A stretch of 64,000 nucleotides of DNA, taken from positions 26,526,865 to 26,590,864 of the forward strand of contig OX235275.1 in assembly GCA_944472155.2 (NCBI GenBank), written 5' to 3'. Origin of the DNA: Trichobilharzia szidati. Its lineage: Eukaryota > Platyhelminthes > Trematoda > Strigeidida > Schistosomatidae. Shown here one piece after another: positions 11,335-21,894 of the stretch (its first letter is position 1; each line of letters begins with the position of its first letter). Both the position numbers and the translations under genes were made by a program. Under the pieces are notes generated by a model. That model searched no databases. It was not told the origin of the DNA and worked only from the letters and a program-made list of their open reading frames with translations.

Positions 11335-11965
11335 AAGGTGATCGATAGGGAGCATTGTCTCAACTACACGAGGAACGGACGAGGATGTCAAATCGAGAAT
11401 CGGGAAGGCGAGAAACACCTTCATCAACCTGAAACCAATCTAGAAATATTCGTCACTCAGCATCAACAACAAAATGATTCGAATTTTCAATACAAACGTC
11501 AAGTCAGTTCTTCTATACGGATCAGAAACTTGGCGAGCCACAAGGAATATTTCCAACAGCCTGTTGCAGACCTTTATCAACAACTGTCTTCCTTCTATAC
11601 TCAAGATAAGATGGCCGGAAAGAATCACCTACAGGAAGCTATGGGAACAAACAAAACAGGAACCAACCGCCCAACAAATATGCAGGAGAAAGTGGAGATG
11701 GATTGGACACTCACTGAGAAGGCCGTTGGGTGACGTCGCGCGTCAGGCCAGTGCTCGAGTGGAACCTGAAAAGGAAGCGGCGAGTAGGACGTCCAAGGGT
11801 GACATGGAGGAGATCGTGTGAAGAAGAGTTGAAACAGTATGGATTAACATGGATGCAAGCGAAAAGTACAGCAGAAGACAGAAGCAAGTGGAGACGTGCA
11901 GTTGAAGCCCTATGTTCCACTAGGAACCCAAGAGAACAAATAATAAATAATAATAATAATAGAAC
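11335..11965 (+). mobile_element. RTE-like non-LTR retrotransposon 3' end with (AAT)n tail
   Basis: Frames at 11474-11821 and 11730-11960 give IRIFNTNVKSVLLYGSETW, FINNCLPSILKIRWPERI, CRRKWRWIGHSLRRPLGD and WNLKRKRRVGRPRVTWRR, ending RWRRAVEAL-like (SKWRRAVEALCSTRNPREQ). This is the C terminus of an RTE-clade RT protein. The tail CCCTATGTTCCACTAGGAAC leads into an AATAATAAT run at 11940-11961, the classic RTE 3' microsatellite. One frameshift near 11730 divides the frame. It is 5'-truncated. Confidence 0.85.
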
Positions 11966-12400
11966 GCGAAGATTGGTATCCTGCGTTCAGACCACATCAC
12001 TTTGGTTTTGCAAGCTACATATTATATTTCCACACATATCGATTTGAAGTTTCTTCAATCTTCCTGTCTTGTTAAGTTGAGTTTTGCGTTTTTCCAACTA
12101 TAACCGGATGTTTCAGCTTGTTAGTTCCGTTATTAATCCTTTTACAATGACATTCAGTTTATAAGAGTTTTTATTACGTCAGCCAATCATTGTGAATGGA
12201 ATTAATGTATATATGTATGAGTATATTTCAGTGATTATTCTGTAATGCGTCTGAAATTTGTTTACGGAAGTCGAAAGTGACTTTGACATCAGTTTATTTT
12301 AAATGACTTGCATAACTAATCAAATGCGTATAATGGCAACATTTCCAGGTTGAATTAATCTCACTAGCCGGACAACAAAACGTACATATTAATGACAGCA
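11966..12400 (+). repeat. unnamed ~420-bp repeat, copy with closest partner at 14815
   Basis: Nearly colinear with 14815-15245. Shared blocks: AGAACGCGAAGATTGGTATC at the start, GTCTTGTTAAGTTGAGTTTT, ATAACCGGATGTTTC, TATTTCAGTGATTATTCTGT, TTTGTTTACGGAAG, TGACTTTGACATCAGTTT and AATCTCACTAGCCGGAC. No coding potential. It follows the RTE tail directly, so the RTE may have inserted at its edge. Confidence 0.75.
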
Positions 12401-12719
12401 AAATGAGTGGAATGCATTTGTTTTCTGAGCCTATATCGACCACTATGTCTACCTGAAAATTTGTTTGTTGTTTAGTCATGGTGTTTTCCACTATTCTTGT
12501 TACCACAGATCGCTCCATTTCTTCCATCTCTGTTATTCATAGGATCATTAGTATTGCAATTATTATTAGTAGTATTGTCATGACTAATTGCACAACTTAT
12601 ATCCACAATGTTATATACTCCTATTGAAAAATCACCGTGATTGATTTATATATTTTAACAATTATTTGTAAAGTTATGTTTATTAGAGTTAAGCCTGATG
12701 AGATCTAATGGAAAACACA
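12401..12719. other. no gene seen
   Basis: AT-rich; nothing recognised. Confidence 0.4.
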
Positions 12720-13490
12720 ATATTTTTCGTTGAATTGCTTTGTTCCAGATTTATATGTATCTGCCGTATCGGTTGCGTTGGGAGAGAATGAGGCAATACC
12801 AATTAGGCCTGTTGTGTGATGTCACGTGATGGTTTGTTTTCTCAGAGTATGGAGAGCCCACCTCCATTTTTTCCTGCATATTTGTTGCACAATTGGTTCC
12901 TGCTGGGTTGGTTCGTTCATTGCCATAAATCCCTGCTGCTGATCTTTTCCGGCCGTCCATTTAATTTTGAGTATTGAGCGAAAACAGCTGTGGATGAAGG
13001 TGTGTAGTTTGTTCGGAATGCTCTTCGTGACGCGCCAAGTCTCTGGTCCGTATAGTAAGTAGCACTGAATTCACATTGGAGTTGAAAATCCGGATCTTAT
13101 TTTTCATGTTGAGTGCTGTTGACCTCCACACAGACTTGAGAGCAATGAAAGCTTGGCTTGCTTTTTCAATCCTCGATTTGATATCCTCATCAGTTCCGTC
13201 CGCCTGTAGTTGAAACGATGCTTACCATGTCGGTAGGTAAAGGAGGTTACTTCTTTCAGATTTCTCCAATTTATGCTGGCTGATTGTTGTCTGTTGTTGT
13301 TGCTGTTTCTGTTGGCCAGGAATCTTCATCACCTATGTTTTCTCTACCTTCACCTGAAGTCCTGTCTTTGATGCTTCTTCTGCCAACCTGATGCTTTTCA
13401 TCACTTGCATGTCTTCCAGTTTGTGAGAAATCAGATATATATCATCGGTGAGTTCCAGATCGTAAGACATTACGTAACGCTCATAAATCC
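12720..13490 (-). mobile_element. RTE-like non-LTR retrotransposon fragment
   Basis: Minus-strand reading contains pieces of the RTE RT C terminus: an IRIFNSNV-like stretch at about 13070-13100, a decayed ETWRV..-like stretch, SSTAVFAQYSKLNGRKRSA and CATNMQEKMEV. The upstream part (13260-13480) corresponds to the segment around the ADD box and the EKT/VKV stretch. Numerous stops. The 3' tail is missing at the low-coordinate end. Confidence 0.65.
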
Positions 13491-13659
13491 TTGTTAATAA
13501 ACAAATGAGTCAAAACAGACTGAGTCTTTTAGTCACATTAAATCATTTAGACGATAAATTCAAAATAGTTTCAACTAATATGCGTAGATAATATAAATGT
13601 CCAAAGCAAGTTCACTTTTAACAGTTTGAACAAAATTAGGCATTGGGTATATGATATTC

Positions 13660-14790
13660 ATTATAATGAAGGTTTTCTCTGTATTTTCCAATGAATGAAA
13701 AACAAAACGATATTGTTTTTACTGACGTTTCGCTATTTAATGCTAATAGCTAGCTTTATCAAAGTATTGTCAAACCAGAATTTACAAAATCCACTCAGCT
13801 TATATATGACAACTTAATCATCGTTCATCAGCATGGGGGCAGTTTTGCGTTGTCAAGTTGGCCAGTTGGTAAAGATAACAAAACCAAGTGTAGATCGTTG
13901 GATTTGATAAGTGTGTAAAATTATAAAAACAGCTTGTGTTCACATGATGAAATTGCTCATCACATTTGTGTTGATTTTGTCATTTTATGGGCGGCTGGGG
14001 TAGGTGTCGTAACCAGGTCAAATTCTGTTTTAGTTCATCTTTCCTATCCAGACAATTTGATTTCATTTGATTTGAAGTACTTCTTACATTAGAAGGTTTT
14101 GTGGTTTCTGAAATTTTTCTAGATTATTTCACTATGTGAAATAAATATTTTCTAAACAGAATTTCAAGCACTTAATTATTTCACTGGTGTCCAGTGGACA
14201 TCTTTGTGATAGCGTTGTATCTGATTCTAGACTTTCAGTAATAGGGATACTAGTATATAATGAGTTAATATCATAGCTTACCATAATGTCTTCTTCATCA
14301 ATTCTCAGTGTTCTATTTGGGATTTGAAATCATATGAATCTTTTACAATATTTTGAGTGTCCTTTCGCAGTGGTTGTAGTATCGAAAATAAGTAATTGGG
14401 GAAGTTATTGTGGGTGAGTTGGTGAAATCTATTACTGGTCTCAATGGTACTGTGGGTTTATGTATCTTTGGATGATAGTAGTATCTTGAAGGTACATAAG
14501 ATTTTGTTTTAGTTTCAACCAGAGAGAATTTACAATTTTGGGTTACAGTTCTTGAAGGAGTCTGTTAATATTTAGTTTCATTTTGTTGAATTCGGCAGGT
14601 TTCTTTTTTTTTCTTCAAAGAGTAAGTATAGTCCATTGGAGAGGTGTTCAATCGCCTTCTTTTCATAATCAATCCTGTTCATTATCACAGTGACGTTTAC
14701 CTTTTTGTCTTTAGTTATAACGATGCTTTTGTCTTTTTTCAAATTTCTTAGGGCCTCCCTCATCTTTTTGTTTGGTGAGATAAGATGGTA
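13660..14790 (-). mobile_element. Penelope-like element: RT fragment plus terminal region (broken)
   Basis: Minus strand 14578-14763 gives KKDKSIVITK..KVNVTVIMN and IDYEKKAIEHLSNG, matching the first RT motif (ITRADKGNITVVMN..DYEKKAI) of the intact PLE at 39.3 kb. Downstream a shifted frame gives YYHPKIHKP..PLRPVIDFTN, the next RT motif. The low end (13660-14060) holds a PLE C-terminal/terminal region also seen at 35225-35480. Everything between is deleted or frameshifted. Confidence 0.75.
13715..13775 (-). ncRNA. hammerhead-like motif in PLE terminal region (degenerate)
   Basis: Minus strand: TTGATAA, a hairpin with GCTATT and AATAGC arms, then GAAACGTC. TACT before and AGTA after can pair as stem I. 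Compared with the CTGATGA core, C3 and G8 are changed, so activity is doubtful. Its location parallels the motif in the intact PLE. Confidence 0.4.
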
Positions 14791-14814
14791 TGTTTCTTTG
14801 TGTCATTGATACAC

Positions 14815-15245
14815 AGTAGAACGCAAAGATTGATATCCTGCGTTTAGATCACAACACTTAGGTTTTGCTAGCCGGGTATTCCATTTTCACATGAATCAAC
14901 TTGAGGTTTCTTTAATTTTCCTGTCTTGTTAAGTTGAGTTTTTCGTTTTTCCAACAATAACCGGATGTTTCATCTTATTTCTGTTAATAATCATTTTACA
15001 ATGACACTCAGTTTATAAGAGTCTTTATTACGTCATCCAATCAATGTCAGTGGAATAAATGTATATATGCATGAGTATATTTCAGTGATTATTCTGTAAT
15101 ACGTCTGAAATTTGTTTACGGAAGTTGAAAGTGACTTTGACATCAGTTTGTTTTAAATGACTTGCATAACTAATCAAATGCGTATAATGGCAATATTTCC
15201 AGGTTGAATTAATCTCACTAGCCGGACGGCAGAACGTACACACCA
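14815..15245 (+). repeat. unnamed ~420-bp repeat, second near-intact copy
   Basis: Colinear with 11966-12400, with scattered substitutions. It starts AGAACGCAAAGATTGATATC and ends at CTAGCCGGACGGCAGAACGT. The two copies are 2.85 kb apart in the same orientation and flank RTE and PLE relics, an arrangement possible for LTRs, although no internal pol lies between them. Confidence 0.75.
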
Positions 15246-15419
15246 AACAGTAAAACGGGTGGAATAATTTTGTCTATTCACATATGAAAGTGTTTTGAGT
15301 GTGTTTGTTGACTGATAGAATTTATTGGATGGCGGATGTTTCCTATTAAGCAATCACTCCCTGAAAATAATTCACTCACCAACATACTATACGTCATCAG
15401 AATATCTTGTTCCCCATTA

Positions 15420-15640
15420 ATAATGCATGACTTCTAGACTGCCAGCTGTCACACGTTGAAATCAATAAGCCAGTGGATTGTATCTCAGTGACTGGATGGC
15501 CTTCTCATAATCTGTAGCTCCTGCGATCAAATTTCTGGGCGGGAGCTCGTGGGTTTGTACTGAATGAAGTGTCCTAATGTCGGAAGAAACAGTTTTCTAG
15601 TACTGTAATCCAACTTGGGACTAATGAATTCTTTACACAC
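15420..15640 (+). repeat. tRNA-Thr-like hammerhead SINE, decayed copy
   Basis: Recognised from AGTGACTGGATGGCC in the A-box zone, TTTGTACTGAATGAAGTGTC, GGAAGAAACAGTTTTC and TAGTACTG. The B box is eroded. Stem I halves (GTACTG and TAGTAC) still pair. Confidence 0.5.
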
Positions 15641-15984
15641 TAACAACTGAATACATGTTTCCTAAAACCTTTCAAATCAGAAAAATCCACTGAGTACAAG
15701 ATTAAATTATCCTACAGAGTTAAACAAAGCAATGACAACTACTCATGAAGCCGGATAAACTTTGTATTATTCCATTCAAATTCAGAGTAAACAAAAGGCT
15801 TCAGCAATACATTCCACAGCGTTCTCTGCTGTCTATTTTGGACTCACAACCATATTGTCCTTGTGAAATCGGATTCCATTGCATAACACAGAGTGCGATT
15901 CACTTCACCGATCTCCATAGTATTTTCCCAAATCATCAACATTCTGCAAATCTTTTGTTAGATAGCTTCTGTTTTTACTAGTTT
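15641..15984. other. no gene seen
   Basis: No supported feature; the short frame at 15745-15981 has no recognisable domain. Confidence 0.4.
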
Positions 15985-16205
15985 GACCACGGATTGATAT
16001 CAATCAGAGAACCATTGAAAACCAGCAATGAGTACTGGACAGCTGTTTCATCCCACTTCTTTGGGAATCATCGACAGTAAGCTCCAACTGCACCGGGGTC
16101 CTAACCCATGACCTGCCGGTTACAAGGCAAGCCCGTATACAATGCATTCATTGCAAGCCGTTTCAATAACTAGCCCATGAATTCTAGCTTCTACGAATTC
16201 GCGAT
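15985..16205 (-). repeat. tRNA-Thr-like hammerhead SINE (left half of an inverted pair)
   Basis: Minus strand: GAATTCGTAGAAGCTAGAAT, TTGCCTTGTAACCGGCAGGT, TTAGGACCCCGGTGCA, then TTACTGTCGATGATTCCCAA, GTGGGATGAAACAGCTGTC and CAGTACTC. Core TCGATGA; stem III loop AGCT and GTC intact. It meets the next copy head to head at about 16205. Confidence 0.75.
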
Positions 16206-16430
16206 TGAGCGCGACCACCAAACTAGAATTCATGGGCTGGCCATTGAATCGGTTCCTAGTGGCTGAATGGTATACAAGCTTGCCTTGTAACCGGAAGTAC
16301 TAGGTTCAAACCCCAGTGGGTGGATACTGCCGATGATTCCCAATCTAGGCTGACGAAACAGCTTTCCAGTACTCCCTGCTGGTTTTCAATGGTTCTCTAA
16401 CTGATATCAATCCGTAGTCAAACTTGTATA
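16206..16430 (+). repeat. tRNA-Thr-like hammerhead SINE (right half of an inverted pair)
   Basis: GAGCGCGACCACC leads into GAATTCATGGGCTGGCCATT, GTGGCTGAATGGTATACAAG, TTGCCTTGTAACCGGAAGT, a B-box zone AGGTTCAAACCCC, GGATACTGCCGATGATTCCC, GACGAAACAGCTTTCCAGTA and TCTAACTGATATCAATCCGT. The core reads CCGATGA and the cleavage triplet is TTC in place of GTC. Confidence 0.75.
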
Positions 16431-18189
16431 AACAATTCTAATGATTACGAACCAACTGTTGAAGATAGCTTCTGGCTTGGTTTGTTGACTGGCAGAGTCA
16501 CTTGTTACTAGTCTTTTCCGATAGGTCTTCTGATCTTGTGTATGGAGCGGTGAGGGCTATTGAAGGAATTCTGTGGCTTTACAGACACGGCTATTCTATT
16601 AGTCATATACGGGCAGTGATTCAGCACTGCTGCTGAAAGTCTCTTTTGCTGATTGCAGTAGATTACTCTAACCCTATCTGTCTTGGCTGCCTTTGACATC
16701 TGCATCTGTGATGTCTGCATATTCTGTCCGAATAATAGAAAGAAGAGATCTTGTTTAAATCCTTCCAGTTATTGGTTATCCGTACTGGTTTTTGACAGTC
16801 AGTTGTCCACATCACCAATGCGTTTTCATGGTTAGCTTTAGGTCCTACCTTTGCCGCCTATCTGCTTGCTTTAACAACGTGTTGGGTTCACATTAGAATC
16901 GTCGAGTTTGTGTCATCAATGAATTGCAAAACTTCTTTTCACCTGAATATAATCCTATCTCCTAGCTCTCAACAATCTCCGCATGATTCAGTCGATAGAC
17001 AGACAGGAATATCACTGGTGGTAGTAGGCGACCCTGTCTTGCTGTTTCTCCACATCCAAAGGCATATCATAGTTTTATCATGTGGAAATACGGCATTGTC
17101 ATATGGCTACTGAAGGGGATTTCTAAAAATTCAAGAAACTCTTCATTGTTGACGTGGTACTTCAACGGTTTCATGGTGGAGCAGAAATTTAAGCTGGTGA
17201 CACTGTGGTCTCGTAGACTTTTGTAAATAGTCATGTCTTTTGGCACAATTTCACTTTACCGACGATAATTAATCCTGATTCTATGTGAAGTGCACGATAC
17301 CACTTATTTAGTATATTTTTTGTGGGTGAACAACCTTTTCGATTCGAAGTGCTTACCCACTCAGCTCTTCCGTTCTCGACTATTTATATGTGATAGTCTA
17401 AAATGTTCTATATTACTGGTTTAAATAAGTAATAAGAAGTCACTTAATGTATTACTGGTTGTTTGCCAGGCCAATATAAACGAAACTTTGAAGTCTCTTT
17501 TGAAGCTTAGTTTATTACAAATGGAACTGAAGCAGTTCAATATTAAAAAATTGCCATTCATACATTTAGAAAACAGAAAGATTGAGCGAAGAAATATTCA
17601 CTTTTCAATTAGATCCTCATCCCTGGCTCTACTTTTATATGCATACAGCATTTTGTGACAATACAGAACAGTTTACCAATCAATTGGCACTGATGTGTTT
17701 GTTAACAATAATTAGTCAGTGTCAAAATGTCAATGGGGTGATAATTAACGAAGGAAATTCATACACACAATTAAAGGGTAGAAATGGTTACAACAAGTGG
17801 ACGACATAATGCATAATTTCAGAAAAATGAAGAGTAATTAAGGCATAAGCGTGTGCATAGGTTGATTACGTAACAGATTGTTATAGAAAATAAAACGATT
17901 TTGACAATGGTAAATTATAACTAAAGCTGAAGTGATCATAAGACTAAGATAACTTTACAAGGATAACATGTAATTAAAGATGAAGCAGTCAGAAAACAGA
18001 ATGAAATAATCTGGACAATTATAATTTTTTAAGGTTTAGTGGGAGGGGGGCGAAGTAGTCCCGTTTATACATTCGAGTAGCAATGGCCGAAGTAACAAAA
18101 ACGGCTGTAAAAATTTCCTCTGAATACACAGATTTGGCTTCTTCAGGTGGATTCCTATGGATCCAGCTGTATGCAGAAGATGAACTCGT
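16431..18189. other. no gene seen
   Basis: Short frames at 16508-16720, 16910-17113 and 17582-17809 have no recognisable domains. Parts of 16730-17300 may be a very old RTE fragment, but I could not fix a motif. Confidence 0.4.
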
Positions 18190-18370
18190 AAAGTAAAATT
18201 AAGGTTAGTAGGAATGTAACGTCAACCTTATGCTCACTATCTACAAGTTGTGCTAAAATACAACTACGAACAGATCGTGTTTGTCCTTTGCTTAACCATA
18301 ATGGGTGGTGTTCAGAAATACGATGATGAACCCCGATGTAGCTGGCTCCGCAGCAGTTAAAATGGTTTGA
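18190..18370 (-). mobile_element. Penelope-like endonuclease fragment
   Basis: Minus strand about 18275-18360 reads HFNCCGASYIG, then HHRISEHHPLWLSKGQTR, the C.GA.YIG..R..EH..WL landmarks of PLE GIY-YIG endonucleases. The flanking parts are eroded. Confidence 0.65.
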
Positions 18371-18679
18371 ATACTAAGAGGGTTGTTTGCAAACGTTTGA
18401 TAGATTTCTTGCTTCAATGAATGTCATTTATCGTGTCAGCATGATCATATTATTATATGATCTGAATGTACTTTCAGTTCCAAAAAAAGTCGTGGTTAAA
18501 TTCCCCTGGGAATGTGTGTTTCTCTAATCAAATTTACTCTGAAGTAATGATGTCTGGAATGAATAGTGCGAAACCAATAAAATCAGTTCACAAATTTCAT
18601 GTCCTGAATAAAATTGAATGTGATTAATTATGGATCAAATTGTATTTTGACAAAATCACACAGTGATGTTATACAGTAC

Positions 18680-19173
18680 NNNNNNNNNNNNNNNNNNNNN
18701 NNNNNNNNNNNNNNNNNNNNNNNNNNNNNNNNNNNNNNNNNNNNNNNNNNNNNNNNNNNNNNNNNNNNNNNNNNNNNNNNNNNNNNNNNNNNNNNNNNNN
18801 NNNNNNNNNNNNNNNNNNNNNNNNNNNNNNNNNNNNNNNNNNNNNNNNNNNNNNNNNNNNNNNNNNNNNNNNNNNNNNNNNNNNNNNNNNNNNNNNNNNN
18901 NNNNNNNNNNNNNNNNNNNNNNNNNNNNNNNNNNNNNNNNNNNNNNNNNNNNNNNNNNNNNNNNNNNNNNNNNNNNNNNNNNNNNNNNNNNNNNNNNNNN
19001 NNNNNNNNNNNNNNNNNNNNNNNNNNNNNNNNNNNNNNNNNNNNNNNNNNNNNNNNNNNNNNNNNNNNNNNNNNNNNNNNNNNNNNNNNNNNNNNNNNNN
19101 NNNNNNNNNNNNNNNNNNNNNNNNNNNNNNNNNNNNNNNNNNNNNNNNNNNNNNNNNNNNNNNNNNNNNNNNN
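18680..19173. other. assembly gap (494 N)
   Basis: Unbroken run of N. Open frames spanning it are artefacts. Confidence 0.99.
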
Positions 19174-19261
19174 TGACCTATGTATCTGACTTCACTGACA
19201 ATCATCCCAACATGGTATTAGACAAACTAAATTGTTTTGTTTTAAAGGCTCCAGAGGATTG

Positions 19262-19470
19262 ATCCTTTAACCGACAAAGCTTGTTTCTAATTGAGTGTGT
19301 GGGGCGTTTGAATGCCAGCCACTTTTATTCCTGCTTGTACTGTTAAGGATTCTGCGTAAGATTTCTGAGGTTTCTTCCTTGTATGGAATTACTGCTGATG
19401 ATTTAGATTCCTTATTGTTGGTGTTGTCGTTATCTCGCTGAATAAATTCTGTTCGAAACGTCATCCAGTA
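19262..19470 (-). mobile_element. Penelope-like element fragment between RT and endonuclease
   Basis: The minus-strand frame contains SSAVIPYKEETSEILRRIL, equivalent to STAVIPYRKETSDEIKRIL of the intact PLE at 39.3 kb, then a frame-shifted stretch resembling the ..R..NTLRSLL region. It sits beside the assembly gap, so more of the element may be in the missing sequence. Confidence 0.7.
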
Positions 19471-19809
19471 AATGATACTGTTTCATTCACTGTGTGATAC
19501 ATCTAATAAACAAACTAATATGGAAGTATCAGAACAATGAGATACAGTCCAGTCTTGAAGAGGAACAGATAATAATTACAAATTTAGTTGAAACATTCAC
19601 AGAAGTATCAGTATTGTAATTAGCTCGTTTGTGAAGGATTTTCCATACTACATTCCCGTCAGCGAAATCGGGAATCATCTCTCATTTCTCAAAATGTCAA
19701 AGCAAAGAAACAGCGACACGTCTATGTTCCTCCAATAACTAACTGTTTACAATTTTCCTGTGGTTTCAATTGTTAAAATATTATTTCCAGTGTAGACTTG
19801 CTCATGAGC
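19471..19809. other. no gene seen
   Basis: No supported feature. Confidence 0.4.
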
Positions 19810-19990
19810 TGATGTTAATTAAAGCATCACTGATTCAATGGAGTGAGCAGATCTCAAAACCTGAAGGCCATTGGTTCAATCTCTGAAAGAGTCACAGGTG
19901 CTGCACAGGAATGAAGAGTCTCAAGTTAGGACGAAAAATCTGTTCATTTCTCCATTGCAAAAGACTTAATATCTGAAAATATTCTTCCCT
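19810..19990 (+). repeat. tRNA-Thr-like hammerhead SINE, decayed copy
   Basis: Contains ACCTGAAGGCCATTGGTTCA in place of the B-box region, then GAATGAAGAGTCTCAAGTTA and GGACGAAAAATCTGTTCATT. It belongs to the subfamily with ATGAAGA at the core and a GTC/GAC stem II. Confidence 0.5.
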
Positions 19991-20319
19991 ATGGAGGAAA
20001 ATGTCTGGTTACATGAATGTCACCCGATCTTGTGTCTATTTGATGTTAGAGTTACAATTTTCCTCATGTGATATTTAAGCCATTTGCTTACATAAATGCA
20101 TAAAAATTCTAGTTTATTTTGTACAGTCTGGGTGTGTGTGTGTTATGTAACAAGATGGCGGCTTGACAGTTGAAGCCTAGCTACACTTAGATAGAATGTA
20201 TGTAAACACATGACGTTATGACACAATTTATATTTAAATGTGGCTCGCTTGACTTTTTGTGGCGTACATAAAGCGAATATTGACATTTTCCATTGTTCCT
20301 GGATTAATAAATCAATGTG
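19991..20319. other. no gene seen
   Basis: Only a short (TG)n run near 20131-20143. Confidence 0.4.
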
Positions 20320-20430
20320 TGTTTGTAGTAAAGAGGTAGAATGCTCGCTAACTACGCATGTGGTCATGGTTGAATTCCCTGTCAGCCCAATCCTCGTCAA
20401 GGAAAGAGGGAAGTGTAAATTTGTAGGGGT
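20320..20430 (+). repeat. tRNA-Gly-like SINE, head fragment
   Basis: AGAGGTAGAATGCTCGCTAA then GCATGTGGTCATGGTTGAAT TC-type B-box zone, parallel to the copy at 27690. The body is degenerate. Split here, the motif shows A- and B-box-like halves about 40 bp apart. Confidence 0.5.
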
Positions 20431-20739
20431 TTGATTTTAATCATAATCATAATAATAACAATTGCTTTATTATGCACAATAAGTTTACACAATATGCACA
20501 ATTTTCAGCGTAGTTTATTCCATGATATTTACTCTTCATCTAGGAGTTTCAGCCATCTCCAGTACATTATGTAATTCACTGATGTTATATCTGTAGAATA
20601 AAATAATCCCCTAAGGTATTTTCTATAGTCCCACAGAAATACCCCACGATAGGCTGCAAACCAATTGAAAAATGTGTACGAGTCCATTTGGAGACCCATG
20701 GATATATAACGGAATGATTACAACAACAAGAACTGTCTA

Positions 20740-21430
20740 TCTGGGTTCAACATAGAACTTGGCACCGAAGTGCAGCAGTTCGAGTTGCCACGTTCCAAAT
20801 AGCACACAAAGGTAGACAAGAAAATGAGTGAAGAGAATCAATAGAGTTTTGACAAGTATAAGAATGAAACAGAATGAGTAATGGTAGAAAGGAATATGAA
20901 AGATCACAGAGACTGAATACATCTGCGTAAGCCACTGACAACGATTTTAAGTCATGTCACCTAGTGTCTCCAGCCATTGATTCTTAGACTCCCGAGGGTG
21001 GGCCCCAACCCGGAAGTCTGCATCTCCCTACCTGACTCAGTTTAACTGTCAAGGATTTCGTGGATTGATGCCATGTTTTTGTTTGGCCACCACTTACTCT
21101 TTTTCAACCTGCACCTATATCAGCTAGTAATGCCCGTCGGGGTAGACGATGGTTAGGCATGCGCTGCACGTGACCTAACCATTTCAATCTATGTAACTTT
21201 ATAGCCTCGTCGATTGATTTTCCCACTTTATCCAACACTCTACGCCTAACGTCAACATTACTTACCTTATTATACCACCTCCTAACGTGAGAAAGAGATC
21301 GTAGACATCTATGATCAAAAACAGTCAACCTTTCCATGTCTTCAACTCGTATTGGTCATGTTTCAGAGCCATAGCGAAGGACAGAGCGAACTGCTGAGCA
21401 GTACACACGTCCCTTGGTTGATAGCTGAAG
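20740..21430 (-). mobile_element. non-LTR retrotransposon RT C-terminal fragment (LHRLxWLGHV type)
   Basis: Minus strand 21104-21337 encodes MERLTVFDHRCLRSLSHVRR, VDVRRRVLDKVGKSIDEAI and [28 protein letters not shown] end. This is the C-terminal region common to a group of flatworm non-LTR retrotransposon polyproteins. The preceding reading (21340-21430) gives a VYCSAVRSVLRYGSET-like stretch. Downstream, frames at 20740-20940 continue the 3' region with no recognised domain. Different in sequence from the RRVGRPRVTWRR-type RTE ends elsewhere in the window. Confidence 0.7.
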
Positions 21431-21439
21431 AATAAGATG

Positions 21440-21700
21440 CTCTATGTCGTGAATTGGCAAAAGTTGGAATTCATGGGCTGGCCATTGGATCACATCGCCG
21501 TGGCCCTAATGGTCTACGAGCTAGTTCTCATTGTAACCAGAAGGTCCTGGGTTCGAAACCCGTGGTGCAGGTGCGTACTGATGAAGAGTCACAAACCAGG
21601 ATGAAACAGTTGTCTAGTACTCTCAGGTTTTCCAAGGGTTCTCTAACTGATTTCAGCTCGTGATATGAAATCCTGACATCAATCCGTGATCAAATTTGAA
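21440..21700 (+). repeat. tRNA-Thr-like hammerhead SINE, near full length
   Basis: One of the best copies: GAATTGGCAAAAGTTGGAAT, TCATGGGCTGGCCATTGGAT, GGCCCTAATGGTCTACGAGC, TTGTAACCAGAAGGTCCTGG, B box GGTTCGAAACCC, then GTGCGTACTGATGAAGAGTC, CAGGATGAAACAGTTGTC, TAGTAC and TTCTCTAACTGATTTCAG. It has two GTGATCAA-like 3' segments. The string CTGATGA is present, but the register that keeps stem I paired puts ATGAAGA at the core. Confidence 0.8.
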
Positions 21701-21894
21701 ACAACCGAAATCACCGTAAACTAATATTTGGAGACTTTAGAGCTGTTTGAAGCATTTACGATGTTTAGAAAATTTCAAAAGGTAGTCGTTATCTGATAAT
21801 ATTTTAGTGAGATTTTATATTTCTTCTTCGATAGAGTGTCCTTAGAATTCCATTCTGAGTAAGCGTAAGTAAACAATTCACTAGTAAAACACAA

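Noticed and set aside
11966..15245. The two ~420-bp repeats as the LTR pair of the 9.5-kb Gypsy relic
   Set aside because: Both lie downstream of pol, and none was found upstream of the RT in the expected place. Left as unnamed repeats.
18614..19262. Long open frames across 18.6-19.3 kb
   Set aside because: They consist almost entirely of undetermined residues from the N gap.
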